Notes: a model not told the origin generated them from the sequence alone. 54,724 bases of DNA from Nocardia alni (GCF_019038435.1 NZ_JAGPOX010000060.1:1-54724), one strand, 5' to 3'. Positions 27,098 through 36,734 are shown, counted from the first letter of the stretch. Program-made: numbers and translations.

Positions 27098-28432
27098 GTG
27101 GATCGTAAACCGCCGAGACCGCGTCGGATCTCCGACTCCGACACCTCGACCTCCAACGAGGTGTACCTGCCCACCGGAGCGCTGTCGCCGAATCGGCAGA
27201 ATCGTGACCCGCTGCCGGACACTCTGCTCAAACGGGTCAAGCAGTTCTCCGGGCGGCTGTCCACCGAGGCCGTGTCCTCGATGGAGGATCGGCTCCCGTT
27301 CTTCGTGAACCTGGACGCCGCCCAGCGCGCCGGCGTGCAGATGCTCGTGCAGACCGCGGTGGTGAACTTCCTGGAGTGGCTGCAGGACCCGGAGAGCGAT
27401 ATCCGGTTCAGCCTCGACGCCTTCCAGGTGATCCCGCAGGATCTGGCTCGCCGCCTGACGCTGCGCCAGACCGTGGACATGGTCCGGGTGGCCATGGAGT
27501 TCTTCGAGCAGTGGCTGCCCGCGCTGGCCCGCAACGACCGGCAGCTGGTGGCCCTGACCGAGGCGGTGCTGCGCTACGGGCGCGAGCTGGGCTTCGCGGC
27601 GGCCTCGGTGTACGCCAGCGCGGCCGAATCCCGGGGCGCCTGGGACACCCGCCTCGAGGCCCTCGTGGTGGACGCGGTCGTGCGCGGGGACACCGGCCCG
27701 GAGATGCTCTCGCGGGCGGCGACGCTCAACTGGGACGCCACCGCGCCGGCCACCGTGCTGGTCGGCACACCGCCGCGCGATCAGGTCGCGGTGGTGGGGT
27801 CGGTGCACACGACCGCCGCCCGGCACGGACGCGCGGCGCTGGCCGTGGTGCAGGGCTCCCGGTTGGTGATGGTGGTCAGCGGCAATCTGGGCGACACCAG
27901 CTATCCCTCGCCGTTCGTCACCGATCTGCTCGCCGAGGCGTTCTCCGAGGGCCCGGTCGTCATCGGCCCCACCACCCGCACCCTGTCCGCCGCGCACGTC
28001 AGCGCGGTGGAGGCGATGGCCGGAATGGAGGCCGTGGTGGGCTGGCGCGGGGCGCCGCGACCGGTGCACGCCTCGGAACTGCTACCCGAACGAGCACTGC
28101 TCGGTGATCGCGCTGCGGTCGAGTCGTTGAACGAGTATCTTGTGCTACCGTTGGCCGCCGCTGGATCGGCCCTGTCGGACACCCTCGACGCCTATCTGGA
28201 CTGCGGCGGGGCAGTCGAGACGTGTGCGCGCCAGCTGTTCGTTCATCCAAATACAGTGCGGTACCGCCTCAAGCGGATCGGCGAGGTCACCGGCCGGGAT
28301 CCCATGAATCCACGGGATGCCTACGTGCTCCGGATCGCTGCCACCATAGGTAGATTGACACGAACTCGTAACGAATCATCGTCATCCGTCACAGAGGACC
28401 CATCAAGCACTCTTTACGAAGATCGCCTGTAA
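27098..28432 (+). CDS. mabR: MabR: PucR-type regulator of the FAS-II operon
   Basis: The 444-aa transcription factor has a C-terminal PucR-type helix-turn-helix (CARQLFVHPNTVRYRLKRIG) at about residues 385-410. In mycobacteria the orthologue (Rv2242) sits directly before fabD and controls fabD-acpM-kasA-kasB-accD6; in Streptomyces the related FasR does so for fabD-fabH-acpP-fabF. The position here is identical. GTG 27098 was chosen because GGAG lies 9 nt before it. An AT-rich ATATAA at 27062-27067 could be the -10 box. The acyl-CoA ligand is known from the family, not from this sequence. Confidence 0.92.
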   Translation: MDRKPPRPRRISDSDTSTSNEVYLPTGALSPNRQNRDPLPDTLLKRVKQFSGRLSTEAVSSMEDRLPFFVNLDAAQRAGVQMLVQTAVVNFLEWLQDPESDIRFSLDAFQVIPQDLARRLTLRQTVDMVRVAMEFFEQWLPALARNDRQLVALTEAVLRYGRELGFAAASVYASAAESRGAWDTRLEALVVDAVVRGDTGPEMLSRAATLNWDATAPATVLVGTPPRDQVAVVGSVHTTAARHGRAALAVVQGSRLVMVVSGNLGDTSYPSPFVTDLLAEAFSEGPVVIGPTTRTLSAAHVSAVEAMAGMEAVVGWRGAPRPVHASELLPERALLGDRAAVESLNEYLVLPLAAAGSALSDTLDAYLDCGGAVETCARQLFVHPNTVRYRLKRIGEVTGRDPMNPRDAYVLRIAATIGRLTRTRNESSSSVTEDPSSTLYEDRL

Positions 28433-28559
28433 CGCCCGGACGGAAGCAGTCGATCGGGGCGGTCCACTAGCTGTTTTGTGGGGTCCACACAAAAGCGACC
28501 GACAAACATCATTCGCGTCGACATCTCCACAACCGCCTCGGACGGTGTTGTCTATAGAC

Positions 28560-29474
28560 GTGATCGCGTTGTTCGCCCCCGGACAGGGCTCCCAGACACC
28601 CGGCATGTTCGCGCCATGGCTCGATTTCCCCGGCGCGCGTGACCGGCTCGAAGGATGGTCCAAGGTCGCAGGCCTGGATCTGGTGACGTTGGGTACTACA
28701 GCCGGCGCGGAGGAGATCACCGATACGGCTGTCACGCAGCCGTTGGTGGTCGCCGCGGCGCTGCTGGCGTACTCCGAGATTTCCCAGGAGGTACTTCCGG
28801 CCGATACGATCGTTGCTGGACACTCGGTCGGCGAGCTCGCCGCAGCCGCGGTCGCCGGCGTCATCACCCCCGACGAGGCGGTGATGCTGGCCTCGATCCG
28901 CGGTGCGGAGATGGCCAAGGCGTGTGCGCTGGAACCGACCGGAATGTCCGCCGTGCTCGGTGGCGACGAGGCCGCCGTGCTCGCCCGACTGGACGAATTG
29001 GATCTCGTTCCGGCCAACCGCAATGCGGCGGGTCAGATCGTGGCCGCCGGTCGGCTCGATGCGCTGGCGGAATTGGCGGCGAACCCGCCCGCGTCCGCCC
29101 GAATTCGCGCACTGCCGGTAGCCGGGGCATTTCACACCGCATTCATGGGTCCCGCTCAGGATGCTGTGACGAATGCCATCAACCGGATAACCCCCGGCGA
29201 ACCGACCAGGACCCTACTGTCGAATTACGATGGGCAGCCGGTCGGTTCGGGCAAGGACGCCATCGATAAGCTCGCGGCACAGGTCACCCGGCCCGTCCGG
29301 TGGGATCTGTGCACCGAAACCGTTCGCGCGGCAGGGGTTTCCGTGGTGGCCGAGTTGCCGCCCGCGGGCGCCCTGGTAGGCATCGCCAAACGAGAGCTCA
29401 AGGGCACCCGGATTTTGGCGCTGAAGACCCCTGAGAACATCCCCGCGTTGTCTGATCTTGTAGCAACCGGATAG
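28560..29474 (+). CDS. fabD: Malonyl-CoA:ACP transacylase FabD
   Basis: The 304-aa enzyme loads malonyl units onto AcpM for FAS-II elongation. It has the nucleophile elbow GHSVGE (Ser89), the oxyanion motif APGQGSQ at the N-terminus and the catalytic His in AGAFHT near residue 196. The start is GTG 28560, which gives the family N-terminus (IALFAPGQGSQ); upstream in-frame codons only add unrelated residues. It is the first gene of the FAS-II operon after mabR. Confidence 0.96.
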   Translation: MIALFAPGQGSQTPGMFAPWLDFPGARDRLEGWSKVAGLDLVTLGTTAGAEEITDTAVTQPLVVAAALLAYSEISQEVLPADTIVAGHSVGELAAAAVAGVITPDEAVMLASIRGAEMAKACALEPTGMSAVLGGDEAAVLARLDELDLVPANRNAAGQIVAAGRLDALAELAANPPASARIRALPVAGAFHTAFMGPAQDAVTNAINRITPGEPTRTLLSNYDGQPVGSGKDAIDKLAAQVTRPVRWDLCTETVRAAGVSVVAELPPAGALVGIAKRELKGTRILALKTPENIPALSDLVATG

Positions 29475-29586
29475 CTTTTCCCGCGGTGGCAGTGACGCAA
29501 CCGCAACCGAATGGTTAGAAACATTCTTCCGTTCGGCACCGACAAAACAATCGCAACCCCGACAGAAATTAGAAGGGAGCCACGCA

Positions 29587-29892
29587 GTGGCCGCTCTGAC
29601 CCAGGAACAGATCGTCGAAGAGCTCGGCAAGATCATCGAAGAGGTGACCGGAATCGAGCCCTCCGAGGTCACCATCGAGAAGTCCTTCGTCGACGACCTG
29701 GACATCGACTCCCTGTCGATGGTCGAGATCGCGGTGCAGACCGAGGACAAGTACGGCGTCAAGATCCCGGACGAGGATCTGGCCAGCTTGAAGACCGTCG
29801 GCGACGCCGTCGCATACATCCAGAAGCTCGAGGCCGAGAACTCCGAGGCCGCTGCCGAGCTGAAGGCCAAGTTCGGCGCGGACGCCGAGTAG
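29587..29892 (+). CDS. acpM: Meromycolate/fatty-acid acyl carrier protein AcpM
   Basis: A 101-aa acidic four-helix carrier protein. Ser42 in the DIDSLSMVEI motif is the 4'-phosphopantetheine attachment site. The start is GTG 29587 with AGAAGGGAG upstream. M. tuberculosis AcpM is longer (115 aa) because of a C-terminal extension; here the tail (ELKAKFGADAE) is shorter. It carries growing acyl chains between FabD and KasA. Confidence 0.96.
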   Translation: MAALTQEQIVEELGKIIEEVTGIEPSEVTIEKSFVDDLDIDSLSMVEIAVQTEDKYGVKIPDEDLASLKTVGDAVAYIQKLEAENSEAAAELKAKFGADAE

Positions 29893-29902
29893 GACCGATA
29901 CC

Positions 29903-31153
29903 GTGACCACTCCTTCCACCTTGAACGGGAATTTTCCCAACGTCGTCGTAACTAGCCTGGCGGCGACCACGTCGATCGCGGGTGACGTCGATGCGACGTG
30001 GAAGGGACTCCTCAACGGCGAGAGCGGTATCGACACTCTCGAGGATTCCTTCGTCGAGGAATACGGCCTTCCGGTCCGCATCGGCGGACATCTGAAGGTG
30101 CGGCCCGAGACCCTGCTCAGCCGGGTCGAATGCCGTCGCATGGCGTATGTCGAGCAGCTCGCGACCGTCCTCGGTCGCGAGGTGTGGAGGAACGCCGGCA
30201 GTCCAGAGGTCGACCCGGAACGGCTCGGCGTGGCGATCGGCACCGGACTCGGTGGCGGCGACGCGCTGATCGACTCGGTCGACAAGCTCAAGAACGGTGG
30301 CTATCGCAAGATTTCGCCGCTGGCGGTCCAGATGGTGATGCCGAACGGACCGTCCGCCGTAGTGGGCCTGGAACTCAAGGCCAGGGCGGGAGTGGTCACT
30401 CCGGTCTCGGCGTGCTCATCGGGTTCGGAGGCCATCGCGAACGCGTGGCGGATGATCGTCATGGGCGACGCCGACATCGTCGTCACCGGTGGCGTCGAGG
30501 GATACATCGACGCCGTGCCGATCGCGGCATTCTCCATGATGCGCGCGATGAGCACCCGTAACGACAATCCGAAGGCGGCCTCGCGCCCCTTCGACAAGGA
30601 CCGCGACGGCTTCGTCTTCGGCGAAGCGGGCGCGCTCATGGTCGTCGAGACCGAGGAGCACGCCAAGGCGCGCGGCGCCACCATTCACGCTCGTCTGATG
30701 GGCGCCGGGATCACCTCCGACGGTTTCCATCTGGTCGCCCCCGCCCCCGACGGGCAGGGCGCGGCTCGCGCGATGACAAGGGCGATGCAGACAGCTGGCC
30801 TGACCAGCAAGGACATCGCTCACGTCAACGCGCATGCGACCGCGACGCCGATCGGCGATACGGCCGAGGCGAACGCGATCAGCCTGGCCGTCGGCAATCA
30901 TGCCTCGGTCTACGCTCCGAAGTCCGCCCTGGGCCACTCGATCGGCGCGGTCGGCGCGCTCGAGTCGGTGCTCACAGTGCTCAGCATCCGTGACGGCATC
31001 GTGCCGCCCACGCTGAACCTGGAGAACCAGGATCCGGAGATCGATCTGGATGTCGTGCACGGCGAGGCTCGCCGTCAGGACATCGAGTACGCGATCAACA
31101 ACTCGTTCGGTTTCGGTGGGCACAATGTTGCGCTCGCCTTCGGCCGGTACTGA
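29903..31153 (+). CDS. kasA: Beta-ketoacyl-ACP synthase KasA
   Basis: The 416-aa condensing enzyme elongates acyl-AcpM in FAS-II. The residues Cys171 (VSACSSG), His311 (NAHATATP), Lys340 (APKSALGH) and His345 fall at exactly the M. tuberculosis KasA positions. It starts 10 bp after acpM. Only one KAS gene is present: the next gene is accD6, without kasB. With a single synthase, initial and late elongation presumably fall to this enzyme unless another KAS is encoded elsewhere (inference). Confidence 0.96.
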   Translation: MTTPSTLNGNFPNVVVTSLAATTSIAGDVDATWKGLLNGESGIDTLEDSFVEEYGLPVRIGGHLKVRPETLLSRVECRRMAYVEQLATVLGREVWRNAGSPEVDPERLGVAIGTGLGGGDALIDSVDKLKNGGYRKISPLAVQMVMPNGPSAVVGLELKARAGVVTPVSACSSGSEAIANAWRMIVMGDADIVVTGGVEGYIDAVPIAAFSMMRAMSTRNDNPKAASRPFDKDRDGFVFGEAGALMVVETEEHAKARGATIHARLMGAGITSDGFHLVAPAPDGQGAARAMTRAMQTAGLTSKDIAHVNAHATATPIGDTAEANAISLAVGNHASVYAPKSALGHSIGAVGALESVLTVLSIRDGIVPPTLNLENQDPEIDLDVVHGEARRQDIEYAINNSFGFGGHNVALAFGRY

Positions 31154-31183
31154 TATTTCGCCGGTCGCATAGGACCAGCGCAT

Positions 31184-31222
31184 CCGGTTGGGGCTACCGG
31201 GAACACCGGTAGCCCCGACCGG
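31184..31222 (+). terminator. 17-bp hairpin between kasA and accD6
   Basis: Positions 31184-31200 pair with 31206-31222 (one G-T wobble) across the loop GAACA. It lies 30 bp after the kasA stop and 58 bp before the accD6 start. It could be a terminator, an attenuator or an mRNA processing/stability element inside the operon. No U-tract follows. Confidence 0.6.
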
Positions 31223-31280
31223 GGCACAAACATACGTAAAGCCGCATAGCGACTCGACATCCTCTCGAGGAGAGAACGCG

Positions 31281-32711
31281 ATGACCACTTTGGCCCCCGC
31301 CCAGGCTGATGCTGCGACCGATCCCCGGGATCCGCTCGGCCGGTTGCAGCGATTCTTCGATCCCGGCACTGTTCTCCCGCTCCACCCTCGTGACAAGTCC
31401 GGCGTGCTCGCCGCCATCGGCGAGGTCGACGGCGTGCGCACCGTCGCCTACTGCTCCGACGCCACCGTGATGGGCGGCGCGATGGGCGTGGACGGCTGCA
31501 AGCACATCGTCGACGCGATCGACACCGCCATCGACTCCCACATCCCCGTCGTGGGCATCTGGCATTCCGGTGGCGCCCGCCTGGCCGAGGGTGTTGAGGC
31601 TCTGCACGCGGTCGGCCTGGTCTTCGAGGCCATGGTTCGCGCGTCCGGGCTGGTTCCGCAGATCTCGGTGGTGCTGGGCTTCGCCGCGGGCGGCGCGGCC
31701 TACGGTCCGGCGCTCACCGATGTGGTCATCATGGCTCCCGAGGGCCGCGTGTTCGTGACCGGTCCCGATGTCGTGCGCAGTGTCACCGGCGAGAACGTGG
31801 ACATGGCGACGCTCGGCGGCCCCGACACCCACTTCAAGAAGTCCGGCGTCTGCCACATCGTCGCGGACAACGAGCTGGACGCGCTGCACCGCGGCCGCCG
31901 CCTGATCTCGATGTTCGCCGAGCAGGGCGAGTTCGACATGGTCGCCGCCGAGCACGGCGATGTGGACCTCAAGGCGCTGATGCCGAAGTCGGCCAAGCGC
32001 GCCTACGACGTCAAACCCGTCGTGCACGAGCTGCTGGACAACGTCGATGGCGAGTCCTCCTTCGAGGAGTTCCAGGGTGGCTACGCGCGCAGCATCGTCA
32101 CCGGTGTCGGCCGTCTGGCCGGTCGCACCGTCGGCGTGCTGGCCAACAACCCGCTGCGCATGGGCGGCTGCCTGACCTCCGAGAGCGCCGAGAAGGCCGC
32201 GCGGTTCGTGCGCCTGTGCAACTCGTTCGGCATCCCGCTGGTCGTGGTCACCGACGTCCCCGGCTACCTGCCCGGTGTCGGCATGGAGTGGGAGGGCGTC
32301 GTGCGTCGCGGCGCGAAGCTGCTGCACGCGTTCGCCGAGGCCCGCGTTCCGCGCGTGACCCTGGTGACCCGCAAGATCTACGGCGGCGCGTACATCGCCA
32401 TGAACGCCCGCTCGCTCGGCGCCACCGCGGTGTACGCGTGGCCGGAGGGCGAGGTCGCGGTCATGGGCGCCAAGGCCGCCGTCGGCATCCTGCACAAGAA
32501 GGCCATCGCCGCAGCCCCCGAGGAGGAGCGCGAGGCCATGATCGAGCGCCTGACCGCCGAGCACGAGCAGATCGCGGGCGGCCTGGGCCGCGCGATCTCG
32601 ATCGGCGTGGTCGACGAGATCATCGACCCGGCCAAGACCCGCTCCACCATCGCCGCCGCCCTGGCGTCGGCGCCGGCCCGGCCGAGCCACAACAAGAACA
32701 TCCCACTGTAA
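31281..32711 (+). CDS. accD6: AccD6: acyl-CoA carboxylase beta (carboxyltransferase) subunit
   Basis: The 476-aa subunit transfers CO2 from biotin to acetyl-CoA, making malonyl-CoA for FabD. Two carboxyltransferase (crotonase-fold) halves are visible, with GGAR near residue 98, GFAAGGAAYGPAL and the later GGAYIAMNARSLGA. GAGGAGAG precedes ATG 31281. It is the last gene of the FAS-II operon, as in mycobacteria. The biotin-carrying alpha subunit must be encoded elsewhere. Confidence 0.95.
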   Translation: MTTLAPAQADAATDPRDPLGRLQRFFDPGTVLPLHPRDKSGVLAAIGEVDGVRTVAYCSDATVMGGAMGVDGCKHIVDAIDTAIDSHIPVVGIWHSGGARLAEGVEALHAVGLVFEAMVRASGLVPQISVVLGFAAGGAAYGPALTDVVIMAPEGRVFVTGPDVVRSVTGENVDMATLGGPDTHFKKSGVCHIVADNELDALHRGRRLISMFAEQGEFDMVAAEHGDVDLKALMPKSAKRAYDVKPVVHELLDNVDGESSFEEFQGGYARSIVTGVGRLAGRTVGVLANNPLRMGGCLTSESAEKAARFVRLCNSFGIPLVVVTDVPGYLPGVGMEWEGVVRRGAKLLHAFAEARVPRVTLVTRKIYGGAYIAMNARSLGATAVYAWPEGEVAVMGAKAAVGILHKKAIAAAPEEEREAMIERLTAEHEQIAGGLGRAISIGVVDEIIDPAKTRSTIAAALASAPARPSHNKNIPL

Positions 32712-32732
32712 GTTCTACCGCGGCAACATGAC

Positions 32733-32762
32733 ACGGGTGGCCTCCTCGCCGAGGTCACCCGT
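32733..32762. terminator. 12-bp hairpin after accD6
   Basis: ACGGGTGGCCTC (32733-32744) pairs with 32751-32762 with one G-T wobble and a 6-nt loop, 20 bp past the accD6 stop. It lies between convergent genes and could serve both strands. Confidence 0.7.
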
Positions 32763-32830
32763 TTCGCGTCTGGAACCGTGGGACACCGACGGCCGACGGT
32801 GACCGATACCCGGTTTCGCCCGCTCGCCGG

Positions 32831-33883
32831 TCAACCGTCGACGAGATCGGGTTCGGTGGGGTCGGGGTCGTCGGTGTGGCCGACCACCGTCATCTCGATC
32901 AGCAGCAGTACGGGCGGCTGGGAGCCGGGGACCATCGTGCTGACGACGTCGATCACCGTCCAGCCGCCGCCGATGCGGCGCATGCGGATGTTCTCGATGA
33001 CGTTGCGGGAAAGCCCTTCGCGCAGTACACGTTCCAGCTCCCCCCGGACGCACGCGAGGTCGTCGGGATGGGCGGTGTCGCGCTGGTCGACCGTACCCTT
33101 CCACTGGATTCCCGGCACCGGGTCGGTGATCCAGCGGATGATCCGCAGCTTGTGCACATCGGCCAGTGCGAGATACGAGTGGTCCGCGTGGCGCCGGCCG
33201 AGGGCGGCCAGCGTCGCGTAATCGACCGAGGCAGGTTCGGGCGCAAGGGATTCGGTGACATCGAGCAGTAGTCCGCGCAGCTGCGTGCGCTCGCCGCCCG
33301 CGCCGCCGCGCAGCACCAGCCGATAGCGGCGGGCCGCATCGCCCGCGCGCACGGTGAGATCGCCCGCCCAGCTCAGCCGCTCGACCGGATCGAGCGTGCG
33401 CAGGATGAGATCCATCGCTTCGTCGAATCTCTCGACGAAGCGAAAGGCTTCCGGCACAGTCCAACTCGACCTGCCGTCCGGAAGCCTCCAGCCGAATGGA
33501 TTGGCCGCCAAATAGATCGAACGCTCGTCCGACGAATAGTCCACTGCCGCAACAATATAAGGCAGTGGCATTGCATCACCCCCGGATGCGTAGCACACCT
33601 GGATCGCGTGCACGCGATCGCGAGGACCCAGCACCGGCGTCACCGCGACGACGACCTCCACCGTCGGATCCGCGCCGGGCTCCCCGAATACCCGCGCGGG
33701 CAGGCGTGCGGCGACTCGCGCCCGGCGACGATATGCCTGGACCAGCAGCGGCTGCACACCGATCGGCAGCACCCGCAGTATCGACCGCCACCGCACCGGA
33801 CGCCCGTCGACCGCCAAGACGGTCCACTCGGCGTCCTCGGAACCGCCCCCCAGCGTTTCAACCAGCACTCGACCGCTGTTCAT
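32831..33883 (-). CDS. PAS-like sensory/regulatory protein, function unknown
   Basis: A 350-aa protein without membrane segments. The C-terminal part (RIIRWITDPVPGIQWKG ... VIENIRMRRIGGGWTVIDVVS) looks like a PAS/GAF-type sensory domain, and the middle part (RFVERFDEAMDLILRTLDPVERLSWAGDL) like a further PAS-like unit. The family is typical of Nocardia and Rhodococcus and is annotated only as a domain of unknown function, as far as I recognise it. Start ATG 33883 has AGGAGG 6 nt upstream. No output domain is visible, so it may bind a partner. Confidence 0.65.
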   Translation of the reverse strand: MNSGRVLVETLGGGSEDAEWTVLAVDGRPVRWRSILRVLPIGVQPLLVQAYRRRARVAARLPARVFGEPGADPTVEVVVAVTPVLGPRDRVHAIQVCYASGGDAMPLPYIVAAVDYSSDERSIYLAANPFGWRLPDGRSSWTVPEAFRFVERFDEAMDLILRTLDPVERLSWAGDLTVRAGDAARRYRLVLRGGAGGERTQLRGLLLDVTESLAPEPASVDYATLAALGRRHADHSYLALADVHKLRIIRWITDPVPGIQWKGTVDQRDTAHPDDLACVRGELERVLREGLSRNVIENIRMRRIGGGWTVIDVVSTMVPGSQPPVLLLIEMTVVGHTDDPDPTEPDLVDG

Positions 33884-34048
33884 ATTCCCCCTCCTGGTCA
33901 TTCATCCGACACAAGACTCTGCCACACGGAGGTAATCCACCACCAAGACCGGTCGGTTTTCAAGACAAACCGGACACGGGCCTATGCGGCACCTCGGCCG
34001 ACGATCGTCCGGCAGCTCACCACATTCCGTCCGGTCCGGACGGGCGGC

Positions 34049-34582
34049 CTATCCGACGTCGCGGCGCAGCCAGGTGATCTCCGCGCCCTCGCTGCCGCTG
34101 CGGTACGCCTCGAGGTCGTCGTCCCAGGCCGTCCCCAGGGCGCGGTCGATTTCGGCGGCGATATCGGCGGGGGTGTGGCGACCGCGCTCGCGCGCCGAGC
34201 GCACGATCTCCCGCAGCCGCATCTCCCCCACCATCACATCGCCGTTGGCGCTCATCGCACCGCACCACAGGCCCAGGCCGGGAACGAAACTGTACCGTTC
34301 ACCGTCGACGCCCTCGCTGGGATCCTCGGTGATCTCGAAACGCAATACCGGCCACGCCCGCAACGCGTTGGCCAACTTCGATCCGGTGCCGACCGGGCCC
34401 ACCCAATCGGTGGTGGCCCGAAGCTGTCCGGAATCGACGGGTTGCGCCGTCCAGCGCAATTGCGCGGGTGATTTCAGCGTCGAGGACAGGGTCCACTCGA
34501 TGTGCGGGCACAGCGCGGCGGGCGACGCGTGGATGTATACAACACCCGACGTCGCATCCGCGAACTGGTTCGATCCGCGCAC
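34049..34582 (-). CDS. DUF3145 family protein
   Basis: The 177-aa soluble protein has the conserved N-terminus RGSNQFADATSGVVYIHASP and a Trp-rich core (WTAQP, TTDWVGPVG) of the actinobacterial DUF3145 family. GTG 34582 was chosen because GGAGG lies 7 nt upstream and because this gives the family N-terminus; the ORF open to 34714 is not needed. No catalytic motif is visible. Function unknown. Confidence 0.85.
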   Translation of the reverse strand: MRGSNQFADATSGVVYIHASPAALCPHIEWTLSSTLKSPAQLRWTAQPVDSGQLRATTDWVGPVGTGSKLANALRAWPVLRFEITEDPSEGVDGERYSFVPGLGLWCGAMSANGDVMVGEMRLREIVRSARERGRHTPADIAAEIDRALGTAWDDDLEAYRSGSEGAEITWLRRDVG

Positions 34583-34676
34583 CAGCACACCTCCAGCCTC
34601 GACCGGGAACGTCTTCCCCAACGATCGATCGAGCTGGCGTTGCCCGAGTTTACTGGAGTGCTGCGAGTTACGGGTG

Positions 34677-35507
34677 TTACTTTTCCGCTGTGTTGCGATT
34701 CTCGGCGAATTCACCGATCACCGCGTCACTCAACGGGGGCCACGCCGCGCGTGACCAATCGCCGAAATTCTCGTCGGCCAGGGCCACGCATGCCACCCCC
34801 GGTACCGGATCCACCCACAGGAACGTGCCGGACTGGCCGAAATGCCCGTAGGTGCGCGCGGAGTTCGTCGCGCCGGTCCAATGGGGAGTTTTCCGGTCGC
34901 GGATCTCGAATCCGAGCCCCCAATCATTGGGGCGCTGCGAGCCGAATCCCGGCAGCACGCCGTCGCGGCCCGGAAATTGCACGCTCGTCGCGGCCGCCAG
35001 GCTTTCACCGGTCAGCAATGTCGGATCCAGCAACTCGGAAGCGAAACGCAGAAGGTCGGCGACCGTGGAACTCGCGCCGTGCCCGGCCGAGCCATCCAGT
35101 TCCGAGGATTTCATTCCGAGTGGCTCGAATACCGCCTCGTACAGATAATCCTCGAACTCGATCCCGGTCTGTTCGACCACGAACCGGGCCAGCACCTCGA
35201 ATCCGGAGCTGGAATAAATCCGCCGCGCACCGGGCTCGGCCATGATCACCGTGGTGTCGAATGCTAGTCCGGAGGTGTGCGCCAGCAGATGCCGCACCGT
35301 GGATCCGGGCGGCCCCGCGGGCTGGTCCAACTCGATCGCCCCCTCCTCCACCGCGACCAGGACCGCGTAGGCGACAAGCGGTTTCGTCACCGAGGCCAGC
35401 GGAAACACCCGCTCCGCATCGCCTTCTGTCACCGTTCCCGCACGTGAAACCACCCCAGCGGCAGCATGTCCGACAGGCCATTCCCGAATCTGCTCCAGTG
35501 CTCGCAC
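34677..35507 (-). CDS. Serine beta-lactamase-fold hydrolase (class C/esterase family VIII type)
   Basis: The 276-aa protein has the SxxK motif SVTK (Ser39-Lys42), a YSS element (Tyr98) in the place of the class C YxN, and a C-terminal HFGQSG in the place of KTG. It is shorter than class C beta-lactamases and has no signal peptide, so a cytoplasmic esterase or peptidase-like role is likelier than antibiotic resistance. It is divergent from the secreted lipase gene, with about 290 bp between them. Confidence 0.8.
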   Translation of the reverse strand: MRALEQIREWPVGHAAAGVVSRAGTVTEGDAERVFPLASVTKPLVAYAVLVAVEEGAIELDQPAGPPGSTVRHLLAHTSGLAFDTTVIMAEPGARRIYSSSGFEVLARFVVEQTGIEFEDYLYEAVFEPLGMKSSELDGSAGHGASSTVADLLRFASELLDPTLLTGESLAAATSVQFPGRDGVLPGFGSQRPNDWGLGFEIRDRKTPHWTGATNSARTYGHFGQSGTFLWVDPVPGVACVALADENFGDWSRAAWPPLSDAVIGEFAENRNTAEK

Positions 35508-35801
35508 GCGACGAGCCTACGACCCGTTACGCCCGGTCACTGCGCGGGTCCCTCGGATTCCGGGCCGCGCGCCGCCGCCGGACACGCCGCACCCCCACGG
35601 CAAACCCCCTGTCCGGACGGACATTCTCGTCTCCGCAATGCCCGAGAGTCAGAGATTCTTGCTATACCCACAGGTCGCATATATGTTTCGGGAGCATCGG
35701 TCCAGCGCCACCGCCGAAGTCGCCGACAGCGAACCACGACGCCCGACATAGGGTCCGCGATCCGCGACGGCAGCGGCGCCGAACAGCAGTCGGGAGTCGA
35801 A

Positions 35802-36734
35802 TTGCGCAGGCGCAGAACGTTGTTCCAGATCGGGCCGATCGCGGCGCTGCACGCGATATTAGGGGTGCTCGTGGTCTGCTCGACCGTTCTGGCCGCTCCC
35901 GCCGCGGCGAGGCCGTCGGTGAACGGCTGCCACCCCGCACCCGAGCATCCTCATCCGGTCGTCCTCGTGCACGGCACGACCGCCACGGCGGCGTCGTGGA
36001 GCAAGGCGTTCACCCAACTGCTGGCCCGCGGATACTGCATCTACGCACCGACCTACGGGGTCGATCCGCTCGCAGCGCTGAGCATGCTGCGGCCGGGGAC
36101 CGGTGGCGTGGGGCCCGCCGACAGATCTCTTGCGGAGCTGGCGGAGTTCATCTCCCTGGTGCGCCTGGCGACGGACGAGCCCACCGTCGACCTCGTGGGC
36201 GTCTCCCAGGGTGCGGGGCTCATCGAGTACTACACGAAGTTCATCGACCCCAAGGCGGTCCACGCGGCGATCCTGCTGGCGCCGCCCACCTACGGTTCGA
36301 CCCTGGACGGGCTCTACACCGTCGCGAACCTGCTCTCCGGAGGCTCGGCGGGATCCTCCGGCAGGCCGGTGAACGCGGCCGTCCATCTGGTCTGTCGCCC
36401 CTGCTCGGCCATGACGCCGAGCGGATGGCTCGTCCGCAGACTCACCGACGGACCGGTCGCCGTGCCGGGTGTGCGCTATGCGGTACTCGCCACGCGCAAC
36501 GATCTGCTCGTCACGCCTCCGGGGAAGGCCTCGTTCATTCGCGAACCCGGCGTGACCAACCAGTGGGTGCAGGATCTGTGCGGCGAGAACTACGTCGCCT
36601 TGCATCCGGGCCTGGAGATGAACCCCGTCGTGATCGAATGGGTGCTCAGACAGCTCGATCCGCGGGAGTCGGCGCCGTATCCGTGCACGGCTCCGATAAA
36701 CCCGCTCGACGTACTCGACTCCGGCTCGGGATAG
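35802..36734 (+). CDS. Secreted triacylglycerol lipase / alpha-beta hydrolase
   Basis: The 310-aa exported hydrolase has an N-terminal signal peptide (LRRRRT, then a hydrophobic stretch, then APAAARP), the oxyanion motif VLVHGTT and the nucleophile elbow GVSQGAG. A candidate catalytic His lies in ALHPGLEMN, and several cysteines suggest disulfides. The TTG at 35802 with GGGAG 5 nt upstream was chosen because it gives a normal signal peptide; the ORF is open back to 35466, but that part runs into the divergent gene and lacks family features. It converges with the phosphotransferase gene (11 bp). Confidence 0.75.
   Translation: MRRRRTLFQIGPIAALHAILGVLVVCSTVLAAPAAARPSVNGCHPAPEHPHPVVLVHGTTATAASWSKAFTQLLARGYCIYAPTYGVDPLAALSMLRPGTGGVGPADRSLAELAEFISLVRLATDEPTVDLVGVSQGAGLIEYYTKFIDPKAVHAAILLAPPTYGSTLDGLYTVANLLSGGSAGSSGRPVNAAVHLVCRPCSAMTPSGWLVRRLTDGPVAVPGVRYAVLATRNDLLVTPPGKASFIREPGVTNQWVQDLCGENYVALHPGLEMNPVVIEWVLRQLDPRESAPYPCTAPINPLDVLDSGSG

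Noticed and set aside
24235..27534. Very long antisense ORF (1099 aa) opposite aceE
   Set aside because: Typical artefact of strong third-position G+C in aceE; repetitive Arg/Val/Gly/Leu composition with no domain.
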